From NCBI GenBank assembly GCA_019054805.1, contig JAHQIY010000002.1, positions 9,424,001 to 9,488,000 on the forward strand: a stretch of DNA of 64,000 bases, given 5' to 3'. This DNA comes from Brachionus manjavacas. Taxonomy: Eukaryota > Rotifera > Eurotatoria > Ploima > Brachionidae. The translations under genes were made by a program, and so were the position numbers. Of the stretch, positions 12,201 to 26,245 are shown one piece after another; the first letter of the stretch is position 1, and every line of letters starts with the position of its first letter. The notes beneath the pieces were generated by a model, which was not told the origin of the DNA, searched no databases, and was given only the letters and a program-made list of their open reading frames with translations.

Positions 12201-15200
12201 CATCTTTATGCTTAATCTCTTAAAAATAAAAATGATAATAAATAAAAAAAATTCAATTTTTCATCGAAAATTGACTATACCTAGATCTTTTGACGATCGT
12301 AATTTTTCAAAAATCGCATGCTGGTCCGATTCGAGATTCGAAGTCATACTCTCATTTTCTTCTACTTTTTGCTCTAATTCTTTTAGACGCTGATCTTTTG
12401 CTTTTAATTTTTCATTGTTTTCTTTCAGAACTTATTTTTTATTTAAAAATTTATATAAAATTGAATTAAAGAATGAAGTTAAATAGGTTTACTTGTTGAT
12501 TTAATAGTCGACAAATTTTATTTCTCAGTTTTATTAGCAAATTTGAAATCAGAAATTTGCTTTTCTTTGTCATCTAGTGCTAATTCATATTCCTTTAGCT
12601 TTTTATTTTTGTCCTTTACTAAATCATCTTTATGCTTAATCTCTTAAAAATAAAAATGATAATAAATAAAAAAATATTCAATATTTCATCGAAAATTGAC
12701 TATACCTAGATCTTTTGACGTTCGTAATTTTTCACAAATCGCTTTCTGGTCCGATTCGAGATTCTAAGTCATACTCGCATTTTCTTCTACTTTTTGCTCT
12801 AATACTTTTAGACGCTGATCTTTGTCTTTTAATTTTTCATTGTTTTCTTTCAGAACTAATTTTTTATTTAAATATTTATATAAAATTTAATTAAAGAATG
12901 AAGTTAAATAGGTTTACTTGTTGATTTAATAGTCGACAAATTTTGTTTCTCAGTTTTATTCGCAAATTTGATATCAGAAATTTCCTTTTCTTTGTCATCT
13001 AGTGCTAATTCATATTCCTTTAGCTTTTTATCTTTTTCCTTAAGCAAATCATCTTTATGCTTAATCTCTAAAAAAAAAAATGATAATAAATAAAAAAATA
13101 TTCAATATTTCATCGAAAATTGATTATACTTTGATCTTTTGACCTATGTAAATTTTCAAAAATAACTTTTTGGACCGACTCGAGATTCGAAGTCATACTC
13201 TGATTTTCTTCTACTTTTTGCTCTAATTCTTTTAGACGCTGATCTTTTGCTTTTAATTTTTCATTGTTTTCTTTCAGAACTTATTTTTTATTTAAAAATT
13301 TATATAAAATTGAACTAAAGAATGAAGTAAAATTGTTTAACTTGTTGATTTAATTGTCGACAAATTTTATTTCTCAGTTTTATTCGCAAATTTGAAATCA
13401 GAAATTTGCTTTTCTTTGTCATCTAGTGCTAATTCATATTCCTTTAGCTTTTTATTTTTGTCCTTTACTAAATCATCTTTATGCTTAATCTCTTAAAAAT
13501 AAAAATGATAATAAATAAAAAAATATTCAATATTTCATCGAAAATTTACTATACCTAGATCTTTTGACGTTCGTAATTTTTCACAAATCGCTTTCTGGTC
13601 CGATTCTAGATTCGAAGTCATACTCGCATTTTCTTCTACTTTTTGCTCTAATTCTTTTAGACGCTGATCTTTTGCTTTTAATTTTTTATTGTTTTCTATC
13701 AGAACTAATTTTTTATTTAAATATTTATATAAAATTGAATTAAAGAATGAATTTAAATAGTTTTACTTGTTGATTTAATTGTCGACAAATTTTGTTTCTC
13801 AGTTTTATTGGCAAATTTGATATCAGAAATTTCCTTTTCTTTGTCATCTAGTGCTAATTCATATTCCTTTAGCTTTTTATTTTTGTCCTTTACTAAATCA
13901 TCTTTATGCTTAATCTCTTAAAAATAAAAATGATAATAAATAAAAAAATATTCAATATTTCATCGAAAATTTACTATACCTAGATCTTTTGACGTTCGTA
14001 ATTTTTCACAAATCGCTTTCTGGTCCGATTCTAGATTCGAAGTCATACTCGCATTTTCTTCTACTTTTTGCTCTAATTCTTTTAGACGCTGATCTTTTGC
14101 TTTTAATTTTTCATTGTTTTCTTTCAGAACTAATTTTTTATTTAAATTTTTATATAAAATTTTATTAAAGAATGAAGTTAAATAGGTTTACTTGTTGATT
14201 TAATAGTCGACAAATTTTGTTTCTCAGTTTTATTCGCAAATTTGAGATCAGAAATTTTTTTTTCTTTGTCATCTAGTGCTAATTCATATTCCTTTAGCTT
14301 TTTATTTTTGTCCTTAACTAAATCATCTATATGCTTAATCTCTTATAAATAAAAATGATAATAAATAAAAAAAATATCCAATATTTCATTGAAAATTGAT
14401 TATACTCTGATCTTTTGACGTTCGTAATTTTTCAAAAATCGCTTTCTGGTCCGATTCGAGATTCGAAGTCATACTCTCATTTTCTTCTACTTTTTGCTCT
14501 AATTCTTTTAGACGCTGAACTTTTGCTTTTAATTTTTCATTGTTTTCTTTCAGAACTAATTTTTTATTTAAATATTTATATAAAATTGAACTAAAGAATG
14601 AAGTAAAATAGTTTTACTTGTTGATTTAATTTGTTTACAAATTTTATTTCTCAGTTTTATTCGCAAATTTGAAATCAGAAATTTGCTTTTCTTTGTCATC
14701 TAGTGCTAATTCATATTCCTTTAGCTTTTTATTTTAGTCCTTTACTAAATCATCTTTATGCATAATCTCTTAAAAATAAAAATGATAATAAATAAAAAAA
14801 TATTCAATATTTCATCGAAAATTGACTATACCTAGATCTTTTGACGTTCGTAATTTTTCAAAAATCACTTTCTGGTCCGATTCGAAATTCGAAGTCATAC
14901 TTTCATTTTCTTCTTTTTTTTGCCATTATTCTTTTAGACGCTGATATTTTGCTTTTAATTTTTCATTGTTTTCTTTCAGAACTAATTTTTTATTTAAATA
15001 TTTATATAAAATTGAATTAAAGAATGAATTTAAATAGGTTTACTTGTTGATTTAATTGTCGACAAATTTTGTTTCTCAGTTTTATTCGCAAATTTGAGAT
15101 CAGAAATTTTTTTTTCTTTGTCATCTAGTGCTAATTCATATTCCTTTAGCTTTTTATTTTTGTCCTTAACTAAATCATCTATATGCTTAATCTCTTAAAA

Positions 15201-18200
15201 ATAAAAATGATAATAAATAAAAAAAATATCCAATATTTCATCGAAAATTGATTATACTCTGATCTTTTGACGTTCGTAATTTTTCAATTATCGCTTTCTG
15301 GTCCGATTCGAGATTCGAAGTCATACTCTCATTTTCTTCTACTTTTTGCTCTAATTCTTTTAGACGCTGAACTTTTGCTTTTAATTTTTCATTGTTTTCT
15401 TTCAGAACTAATTTTTTATTTAAATTTTTATATAAAATTGAACTAAAGAATGAAGTTAAATAGGTTTACTTGTTGATTTAAATAGTCGACAAATTTTGTT
15501 TCTCAGTTTTATTCGCAAATTTGAGATCAGAAATTTTTTTTTCTTTGTCATCTAATGCTAATTAATAATCCTTTAGATTTTTATTTTTGTCCTTAAGCAA
15601 ATCATCTCTATGCTTAATCTCTTAAAAAAAAAAAAGATAATAAATAAAATTATATCCAATATTTCATTGAAAATTGATTATACTTTGATCTTTTGACGTT
15701 CGTAATTTTTCAAAAATCGCTTTCTGGTCCGATTCGAAATTCGAAGTCATACTCTGATTTTCTTCTACTTTTTGCTCTAATTCTTTTAGACGCTGATCTT
15801 TTGCTTTTAATTTTTCATTGTTTTCTTTCAGAACTAATTTTTTATTTAAATATTTATATAAAATTGAATTAAAGAATGAAGTTAAATAGGTTTACTTGTT
15901 GATTTAATAGTCGACAAATTTTGTTTCTCAGTTTTATTCGCAAATTTGATATCAGAAATTTGCTTTTCTTTGTCATCTAGTGCTAATTCATATTCCTTTA
16001 GCTTTTTATCTTTTTCCTTAAGCAAATCATCTTTATGCTTAATCTCTAAAAAAAAAAAATGATAATAAATAAAAAAATATTCAATATTTCATCGAAAATT
16101 GATTATACTCTGATCTTTTGACGTTCGTAAATTTTCAAAAATCGCTTTCTGGTCCGATTCGAGATTCGAAGTCATACTCTCATTTTCTTCTACTTTTTGC
16201 TCTAATTCTTTTAGACGCTGATCTTTTGCTTTTAATTTTTCATTGTTTTCTTTCAGAACTAATTTTTTATTTAAATTTTTATATAAAATTGAACTAAAGA
16301 ATGAAGTTAAATAGGTTTACTTGTTGATTTAAATAGTCGACAAATTTTGTTTCTCAGTTTTATTCGCAAATTTGATATCAGAAATTTCCTTTTCTTTGTC
16401 ATCTAGTGCTAATTCATATTTCTTTAGCTTTTTATCTTTGTCCTTAAGCAAATCATCTTTATGCTTAATCTCTTAAAAATAAAAATGATAATAAATAAAA
16501 AAAATATCCAATATTTCATTGAAAATTGATTATACTCTGATCTTTTGACGTTCGTAAATTTTCAAAAATCGCTTTCTGGTCCGATTCGAGATTCGAAGTC
16601 ATACTCTCATTTTCTTCTTTTTTTTGCCATTATTCTTTTAGACGCTGATCTTTTGCTTTTAATTTTTCATTGTTTTCTTTCAGAACTAATTTTTATTTAA
16701 ATTTTTATATAAAATTGAATTAAAGAATGAAGTTAAATAGGTTTACTTGTTGATTTAATTGTCGACAAATTTTGTTTCTCAGTTTTATTGGCAAATTTGA
16801 TATCAGAAATTTCCTTTTCTTTGTCATCTAGTGCTAATTCATATTCCTTTAGCTTTTTATTTTTGTCCTTTACTAAATCATCTATATGCTTAATCTCTTA
16901 AAAATAAAAATGATAATAAATAAAAAAATATTCAATATTTCATCGAAAATTGACTATACCTAGATCTTTTGACGTTCGTAATTTTTCACAAATCGCTTTC
17001 TGGTCCGATTCGAGATTCTAAGTCATACTCTCATTTTCTTCTACTTTTTGCTCTAATTCTTTTAGACGCTGATCTTTTGCTTTTAATTTTTCATTGTTTT
17101 CTTTCAGAACTAATTTTTTATTTAAATATTTATATAAAATTGAATTAAAGAATGAATTTAAATAGGTTTACTTGTTGATTTAATTGTCGACAAATTTTGT
17201 TTCTCAGTTTTATTCGCAAATTTGAGATCAGAAATTTTTTCTTTGTCATCTAGTGCTAATTCATATTCCTTTAGCTTTTTATTTTTGTCCTTAACTAAAT
17301 CATCTATATGCTTAATCTCTTAAAAATAAAAATGATAATAAATAAAAAAAATATCCAATATTTCATCGAAAATTGATTATACTCTGATCTTTTGACGTTC
17401 GTAATTTTTCAATTATCGCTTTCTGGTCCGATTCGAGATTCGAAGTCATACTCTCATTTTCTTCTACTTTTTGCTCTAATTCTTTTAGACGCTGAACTTT
17501 TTGCTTTTAATTTTTCATTGTTTTCTTTCAGAACTAATTTTTTATTTAAATTTTTATATAAAATTGAACTAAAGAATGAAGTTAAATAGGTTTACTTGTT
17601 GATTTAAATAGTCGACAAATTTTGTTTCTCAGTTTTATTCGCAAATTTGAGATCAGAAATTTTTTTTTCTTTGTCATCTAGTGCTAATTCATATTCCTTT
17701 AGCTTTTTATTTTTGTCCTTAACTAAATCATCTATATGCTTAATCTCTTAAAAATAAAAATGATAATAAATAAAAAAAATATCCAATATTTCATTGAAAA
17801 TTGATTATACTCTGATCTTTTGACGTTCGTAATTTTTCAAAAATCGCTTTCTGGTCCGATTCGAGATTCGAAGTCATACTCTCATTTTCTTCTACTTTTT
17901 GCTCTAATTCTTTTAGACGCTGAACTTTTGCTTTTAATTTTTCATTGTTTTCTTTCAGAACTAATTTTTTATTTAAATATTTATATAAAATTTAATTAAA
18001 GAATGAAGTTAAATAGGTTTACTTGTTGATTTAATAGTCGACAAATTTTGTTTCTCAGTTTTATTCGCAAATTTGATATCAGAAATTTGCTTTTCTTTGT
18101 CATCTAGTGCTAATTCATATTCCTTTAGCTTTTTATTTTTGTCCTTTACTAAATCATCTTTTTGCTTAATCTCTTAAAAATAAAAATGATAATAAATAAA

Positions 18201-21200
18201 AAAATATTCAATATTTCATCGAAAATTGACTATACCTAGATCTTTTGACGTTCGTAATTTTTCACAAATCGCTTTCTGGTCCGATTCGAGATTCTAAGTC
18301 ATACTCTCATTTTCTTCTACTTTTTGCTCTAATTCTTTTAGACGCTGATCTTTTGCTTTTAATTTTTCATTGTTTTCTTTCAGAACTTATTTTTTATTTA
18401 AATATTTATATAAAATTTAATTAAAGAATGAAGTTAAATAGGTTTACTTGTTGATTTAATAGTCGACAAATTTTGTTTCTCAGTTTTATTGGCAAATTTG
18501 ATATCAGAAATTTCCTTTTCTTTGTCATCTAGTGCTAATTCATATTCCTTTAGCTTTTTATCTTTTTCCTTAAGCAAATCATGTTTATGCTTAATCTCTA
18601 AAAAAAAAAAATGATAATAAATAAAAAAATATTCAATATTTCATCGAAAATTGATTATACTTTGATCTTTTGACCTATGTAAATTTTCAAAAATAACTTT
18701 TTGGACCGACTCGAGATTCGAAGTCATACTCTCATTTTCTTCTACTTTTTGCTCTAATTCTTTTAGACGCTGATCTTTTGCTTTTAATTTTTCATTGTTT
18801 TCTATCAGAACTAATTTTTTATTTAAATATTTATATAAAATTGAACTAAAGAATGAAGTAAAATAGTTTTACTTGTTGATTTAATTGTCGACAAATTTTA
18901 TTTCTCAGTTTTATTCGCAAATTTGAAATCAGAAATTTGCTTTTCTTTGTCATCTAGTGCTAATTCATATTCCTTTAGCTTTTTATTTTTGTCCTTTACT
19001 AAATCATCTTTATGCTTAATCTCTTAAAAATAAAAATGATAATAAATAAAAAAATATTCAATATTTCATCGAAAATTGACTATACCTAGATCTTTTGACG
19101 TTCGTAATTTTTCACAAATCGCTTTCTGGTCCGATTCGAGATTCTAAGTCATACTCGCATTTTCTTCTACTTTTTGCTCTAATTCTTTTAAACGCTGATC
19201 TTTTGCTTTTAATTTTTCATTGTTTTCTTTCAGGACTAATTTTTATTTTAATTTTTATATAAAATTGAATTAAAGAATGAAGTTAAATAGTTTTACTTGT
19301 TGATTTAATTGTCGACAAATTTTGTTTCTCAGTTTTATTCGCAAATTTGATATCAGAAATTTCCTTTTCTTTGTCATCTAGTGCTAATTCATATTCCTTT
19401 AGCTTTTTATCTTTTTCCTTAAGCAAATCATCTTTATGCTTAATCTCTAAAAAAAAAATGATGAATAAATAAAAAATATTCAATATTTCATCGAAAATTG
19501 ATTACACTTTGATCTTTTGACCTATGTAAATTTTCAAAAATAACTTTTTGGACCGACTCGAGATTCGAAGTCATACTCTGATTTTCTTCTACTTTTTGCT
19601 CTAATTCTTTTAGACGCTGATCTTTTGCTTTTAATTTTTCATTGTTTTCTTTCAGAACTTATTTTTTATTTAAAAATTTATATAAAATTGAACTAAAGAA
19701 TGAAGTAAAATTGTTTAACTTGTTGATTTAATTGTCGACAAATTTTATTTCTCAGTTTTATTCGCAAATTTGAAATCAGAAATTTGCTTTTCTTTGTCAT
19801 CTAGTGCTAATTCATATTCCTTTAGCTTTTTATTTTTGTCCTTTACTAAATCATCTTTATGCTTAATCTCTTAAAAATAAAAATGATAATAAATAAAAAA
19901 ATATTCAATATTTCATCGAAAATTGATTATACTTTGATCTTTTGACCTATGTAAATTTTCAAAAATAACTTTTTGGACCGACTCGAGATTCGAAGTCATA
20001 CTCTGATTTTCTTCTACATTTTGCTCTAATTCTTTTAGACGCTGATCTTTTGCTTTTAATTTTTCCTTGTTTTCTTTCAGAACTTATTTTTATTTAAAAA
20101 TTTATATAAAATTGAACTAAAGAATGAAGTAAAATTGTTTAACTTGTTGATTTAATTGTCGACAAATTTTATTTCTCAGTTTTATTCGCAAATTTGAAAT
20201 CAGAAATTTGCTTTTCTTTGTCATCTAGTGCTAATTCATATTCCTTTAGCTTTTTATTTTTGTCCTTAACTAAATCATCTATATGCTTAATCTCTTAAAA
20301 ATAAAAATGATAATAAATAAAAAAAATATCCAATATTTCATTGAAAATTGATTATACTCTGATCTTTTGACGTTCGTAATTTTTCAAAAATCGCTTTCTG
20401 GTCCGATTCGAGATTCGAAGTCATACTCTCATTTTCTTCTACTTTTTGCTCTAATTCTTTTAGACGCTGATCTTTTGCTTTTAATTTTTCATTGTTTTCT
20501 TTCAGAACTAATTTTTATTTAAATTTTTATATAAAATTGAATTAAAGAATGAAGTTAAATAGTTTTACTTGTTGATTTAATTTGTTTACAAATTTTATTT
20601 CTCAGTTTTATTCGCAAATTTGAAATCAGAAATTTGCTTTTCTTTGTCATCTAGTGCTAATTCATATTCCTTTAGCTTTTTATTTTAGTCCTTTACTAAA
20701 TCATCTTTATGCATAATCTCTTAAAAATAAAAATGATAATAAATAAAAAAATATTCAATATTTCATCGAAAATTGACTATACCTAGATCTTTTGACGTTC
20801 GTAATTTTTCAAAAATCGCTTTCTGGTCCGATTCGAGATTCGAAGTCATACTCTCATTTTCTTCTACTTTTTGCTCTAATTCTTTTAGACGCTGAACTTT
20901 TGCTTTAAATTTTTCATTGTTTTCTTTCAGAACTAATTTTTTATTTAAATATTTATATAAAATTGAACTAAAGAATGAAGTAAAATTGTTTTACTTGTTG
21001 ATTTAATTGTCGACAAATTTTGTTTCTCAGTTTTATTCGCAAATTTGAGATCAGAAATTTTTTTTTCTTTGTCATCTAGTGCTAATTCATATTCCTTTAG
21101 CTTTTTATTTTTGTCCTTAACTAAATCATCTATATGCTTAATCTCTTAAAAATAAAAATGATAATAAATAAAAAAATATTCAATATTTCATTGAAAATTG

Positions 21201-24200
21201 ATTATACTCTGATCTTTTGACGTTCGTAATTTTTCAAAAATCGCTTTCTGGTCCGATTCGAGATTCGAAGTCATACTCTCATTTTCTTCTACTTTTTGCT
21301 CTAATTCTTTTAGACGCTGAACTTTTGCTTTTAATTTTTCATTGTTTTCTTTCAGAACTAATTTTTTATTTAAATATTTATATAAAATTGAACTAAACAA
21401 TGAACTAAATTAGTTTTACTTGTTGATTTAATTGTCGACAAATTTTGTTTCTCAGTTTTATTCGCAAATTTGAGATCAGAAATTTGCTTTTCTTTGTCAT
21501 CTAGTGCTAATTCATATTCCTTTAGCTTTTTATCTTTGTCCTTAACTAAATCATCTATATGCTTAATCAATTAAAAATAAAAATGATAATAAATAAAAAA
21601 ATATTCAATATTTCATCGAAAATTGACTATACCTAGATCATTTGACGTTCGTAATTTTTCAAAAATCGCTTTCTGGTCCGATTCGAGATTCGAAGTCATA
21701 CTCTCATTTTCTTCTAATTTTTGCTCTAATTCTTTTAGACGCTGATCTTTTGCTTTTAATTTTTCATTGTTTTCTTTCAGAACTAATTTTTATTTAAATT
21801 TTTATATAAAATTGAATTAAAGAATGAAGTTAAATAGTTTTACTTGTTGATTTAATTGTCGACAAATTTTGTTTCTTAGTTTTATTCGCCAATTTGAGAT
21901 TAGAAATTTTTTTTCTTTGTCATCAAGTGCTAATTCATATTCCTTTAGCTTTTTATTTTTGTCCTTTACTAAATCATCTTTATGCTTAATCTCTTAAAAA
22001 TAAAAATGATAATAAATAAAAAAATATTCAATATTTCATCGAAAATTGACTATACTTTGATCTTTTGACGTTCGTAATTTTTCAAAAATCGCTTTCTGGT
22101 CCGATTCGAAATTCGAAGTCATACTCTGATTTTCTTCTACTTTTTGCTCTAATTCTTTTAGACGCTGATCTTTTGCTTTTAATTTTTCATTGTTTTCTTT
22201 CAGAACTAATTTTTTATTTAAATTTTTTTATAAAATTGAACTAAAGAATGAAGTAAAATAGTTTTACTTGTTGATTTAATTGTCGACAAATTTTGTTTCT
22301 CAGTTTTATTCGCAATTTTGATATCAGAAATTTCCTTTTCTTTGTCATCTAGTGCTAATTCATATTCCTTTAGCTTTTTATTTTTGTCCTTTACTAAATC
22401 ATCTTTATGCTTAATCTCTTAAAAATAAAAATGATAATAAATAAAAAAATATTCAATATTTCATCGAAAATTGACTATACCTAGATCTTTTGACGTTCGT
22501 AATTTTTCACAAATCGCTTTCTGGTCCGTTTCGAGATTCAAAGTTATACTCTGATTTTCTTCTACTTTTTGCTCTAATTCTTTTAGACGCTGATCTTTTG
22601 CTTTTAATTTTTCATTGTTTTCTTTCAGAACTAATTTTTATTTAAATTTTTATTTAAAATTGAATTAAAGAATAAAGTAAAATAGTTTTACTTGTTGATT
22701 TAATTGTCGACAAATTTTGTTTCTCAGTTTTATTCGCAAATTTGAGATCAGAAATTTGCTTTTCTTTGTCATCTAGTGCTAATTCATATTCCTTTAGCTT
22801 TTTATCTTTGTCCTTAACTAAATCATCTATATGCTTAATCTTTTAAAAATAAAAATGATAATAAAAAAAAAAATTCAATATTTCATCGAAAATTGACTTT
22901 ACCTAGATCTTTTGACGTTCGTAATTTTTTAAAAATCGCTTTCTGGTCCGATTCGAGATTCGAAGTTATACTCTGATTTTCTTCTCCTTTTTGCTCTAAT
23001 TCTTTTAGACGCTGATCTTTTGCTTTTAATTTTTCATTGTTTTCTTTCAGAACTAATTTTTTATTTAAATATTTATATAAAATTGAATTAAAGAATGAAG
23101 TTAAATAGGTTTACTTGTTGATTTAAATAGTCGACAAATTTTGTTTCTCAGTTTTATTCGCCAATTTGAGATTAGAAATTTTTTTTCTTTGTCATCCAGT
23201 GCTAATTCATATTCCTTTAGCTTTTTATTTTTGTCCTTAACTAAATCATCTATATGCTTATTCTCTTTAAAATAAAAATGATAATAAATAAAAAAATATT
23301 CAATATTTCATCGAAAATTGACTTTACCTAGATCTTTTGACGTTCGTAAATTTTAAAAATCGCTTTCTGGTCCGATTCGAGATTCAAAGTCATACTCTCA
23401 TTTTCTTCTACTTTTTGCTCTAATTCTTTTAGACGCTGATCTTTTGCTTTTAAATTTTTCACTGTTTTCTTTCAGAACTAATTTTTTATTTAAATATTTA
23501 TATAAAATTGAACTAAAGAATGAAGTAAAATAGTTTTACTTGTTGATTTAATTTGTTTACAAATTTTATTTCTCAGTTTTATTCGCAAATTTGAGATCAG
23601 AAATTTTTTTTCTTTGTCATCTAGTGCTAATTCATATTCCTTTAGCTTTTTATCTTTGTCCTTAACTAAATCATCTATATGCTTAATCTTTTAAAAATAA
23701 AAATGATAATAAAAAAAAAAATTCAATATTTCATCGAAAATTGACTTTACCTAGATCTTTTGACGTTCGTAATTTTTAAAAATCGCTTTCTGGTCCGATT
23801 CGAGATTCAAAGTCATACTCTCATTTTCTTCTACTTTTTGCTCTAATTCTTTTAGACGCTGATCTTTGCTTTTAAATTTTTCATTGTTTTCTTTCAGAAC
23901 TAATTTTTTATTTAAATATTTATATAAAATTGAACTAAAGAATAAAGTAAAATAGTTTTACTTGTTGATTTAATTGTCGCCAAATTATGTTTCTCAGTTT
24001 TATTCGCAAATTTGATATCAGAAATTTGCTTTTCTTTGTCATCTAGTGCTAATTCATATTCCTTTAGCTTTTTATTTTTGTCCTTAACTAAATCATCTAT
24101 ATGCTTATTCTCTTAAAAATAAAAATGATAATAAATAAAAAAAATATTCAATATTTCATCGAAAATTGACTATACCTAGATCTTTTGACGTTCGTAATTT

Positions 24201-25653
24201 TTCACAAATCGCTTTCTGGTCCGATTCGAGATTCGAAGTTATACTCTGATTTTCTTCTACTTTTTGCTCTAATTCTTTTAGACGCTGATCTTTTGCTTTT
24301 AATTTTTCATTGTTTTCTTTCAGAACTAATTTTTTATTTAAATTTTTATATAAAATTGAACTAAAGAATGAAGTTAAATAGGTTTACTTGTTGATTTAAA
24401 TAGTCGACAAATTTTGTTTCTCAGTTTTATTCGCAAATTTGAGATCAGAAATTTTTTTTTCTTTGTCATCAAGTGCTAATTCATATTCCTTTAGCTTTTT
24501 ATTTTTGTCCTTAACTAAATCATCTATATGCTTAATCTCTTAAAAATAAAAATGATAATAAATAAAAAAATATTCAATATTTCATCGAAAATTGATTATA
24601 CTTTGATCTTTTGACGTTCGTAATTTTTCAAAAATCACTTTCTGGTCCGATTCGAGATTCGAAGTCATACTCTGATTTTCTTCTACTTTTTGCTCTAATT
24701 CTTTTAGACGCTGATCTTTTGCTTTTAAATTTTTCATTGTTTTCTTTCAGAACAAATTTTTATTTAAATATTTATATAAAATTGAACTAAAGAATGAAGT
24801 TAAATAGTTTTACTTGTTGATTTAATTGTCGACAAATTTTGTTTCTCAGTTTTATTCGCAAATTTGATATCAGAAATTTCCTTTTCTTTGTCATCTAGTG
24901 CTAATTCATATTCCTTTAGCTTTTTATCTTTGTCCTTAAGCAAATCATCTTTATGCTAAATCTCTTAAAAATAAAATGATGAATAAAAAATTTAAAATAT
25001 TTCATCGAAAATTGATTATACCTTGATCTCTTGGCGTTCGTAATTTTTCAAAAATCGCTTTCTGGTCCGATTCGAGATTCGAAGTCATCCTCGCATTTTC
25101 TTCTTCTTTTTGCTCTAATTCTTTTAGACGCTGATCTTTTGCTTTTAATTTTTCATTTTTTTCTTTCTTAAATAATTTTTTATTTAAATATTTATATAAA
25201 ATTGAATTAAAGAATGAAGTTAAATAGTTTTACTTGTTGATTTAAATAGTCGACAAATTTTGTTTCTCAGTTTTATTCGCAAATTTGAGATCAGAAATTT
25301 TTTTTTCTTTGTCATCAAGTGCTAATTCATATTCCTTTAGCTTTTTATTTTTGTCCTTAACTAAATCATCTATATGCTTAATCTCTTAAAAATAAAAATG
25401 ATAATAAATAAAAAAATATTCAATATTTCATCGAAAATTGACTATACCTAGATCTTTTGACGTTCGTAATTTTTCACAAATCGCTTTCTGGTCCGATTCG
25501 AGATTCGAAGTTATACTCTGATTTTCTTCTACTTTTTGCTCTAATTCTTTTAGACGCTGATCTTTTGCTTTTAATTTTTCATTGATTTCTTCAGAACTAA
25601 TTTTTTATTTAAATATTTATATAAAATTGAACTAAAGAATGAAGTAAAATAGT

Positions 25654-25662
25654 TTTACTTGC
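25654..25662. repeat. Left target-site duplication of the giant transposon
   Basis: TTTACTTGC here matches TTTACTTGT at 46572-46580 in 8 of 9 positions. Intact array units read TTTACTTGTTGATTT at this point, so the left copy differs from the ancestral target only in its last base. An 8-9 bp duplication fits MULE-type and Zisupton-type transposition. Confidence 0.85.
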
Positions 25663-26111
25663 GGCATTGTGAATTTTGGTACAAAAAACAAATACAAAAT
25701 ATAAAAAATGTCAAAGCTCAGGTTCTGAAGGAGCAAAACATGTTCTGTAAATTGTAGCAACTGAAACGTTTTTTGTACCACCAATATACTGATTCTGCAA
25801 AACTCTGCAATACATCTGCAAAATTCAGAATTTTGTGATTTTTAGTACAAAATCAGAAACAAAATATAAAATACACCATAGATTTATTTTGGACAAGCAA
25901 AAAAATATTCTGTAGAATGCAGCAACTGCTACATCCTCTGTACCACCACTTAATGTAAAAATAATAATATAAAATTCAAAATCTTACAAAGCATTTAAAC
26001 CACTGTTTAGGCAACCCAAAGTATAGAATTTTAAACTTTTGTTATGTTTAAAATGTGTTTTAAAAATATTTTTTATTTGAAAAAATATTGAAAACAAATA
26101 TTTTGAAAATT
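25663..26111 (+). repeat. Left terminal inverted repeat of the giant transposon
   Basis: About 449 bp match the reverse complement of 46124-46571 with few differences. Shared landmarks include GGTACAAAAAACAAATACAA near the outer end and CAAATATTTTGAAAATT at the inner end, where similarity stops abruptly. It contains CTCTGCAATACATCTGCA, a motif also seen in diverged form near 1941 and 44190. Confidence 0.95.
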
Positions 26112-26157
26112 GCTGCGCACTGTAATGGTATTTTCAAACCAGTTCAAAAAAAAAAGA

Positions 26158-26245
26158 TAGCCAGGAGTCGAATTCGGGTGACAAAAACTTACATGAAACC
26201 TACTTACAAATTAATAAAGCGTTTTACCAGACAGGATCCACTTAA
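26158..26245 (-). ncRNA. Possible tRNA-derived (SINE-like) relic
   Basis: On the minus strand, TGTCTGGTAAAACGCTTTAT resembles a tRNA D-arm/A-box region. Some 50 bases later GAATTCGACTCCTGGC resembles the T-arm/B-box consensus GGTTCGANTCC at most positions. The acceptor stem does not close and there is no clean anticodon arm, so this is not a functional tRNA. An old tRNA-derived element is the best reading, but chance similarity remains possible. Confidence 0.25.

Larger units (their letters stand above)
5136..25662 (-). repeat. Coiled-coil exon-pair tandem array, subfamily A (~48 units of ~425 bp)
   Basis: The unit repeats every 425-426 bp (one landmark falls at 5481, 5907, 6332 and 6757). 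Read on the minus strand, each unit has exon A (150 nt), a ~62-bp intron, exon B (150 nt) and a ~63-bp intron. Both introns are GT-AG and phase 1, so each unit adds exactly 100 residues in frame. The peptide is rich in K, E, L, N, D and S with heptad-like spacing, typical of a coiled coil. Many units are fully open. Others share identical defects: a GAATAATGG stop near 10.67, 14.93 and 16.63 kb, a GACTAAAAT stop near 14.73 and 20.69 kb, and an inserted base near 15.48, 16.33, 17.61, 23.12, 24.39 and 25.24 kb. The first unit (5136-5210) is internally deleted. Function is unknown; it may be one giant repeat protein or a satellite derived from one. Confidence 0.85.

Noticed and set aside
5136-25662. 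CRISPR-like or simple satellite interpretation of the array
   Set aside because: The units are 425 bp with exon-intron structure and no short-repeat/unique-spacer pattern.
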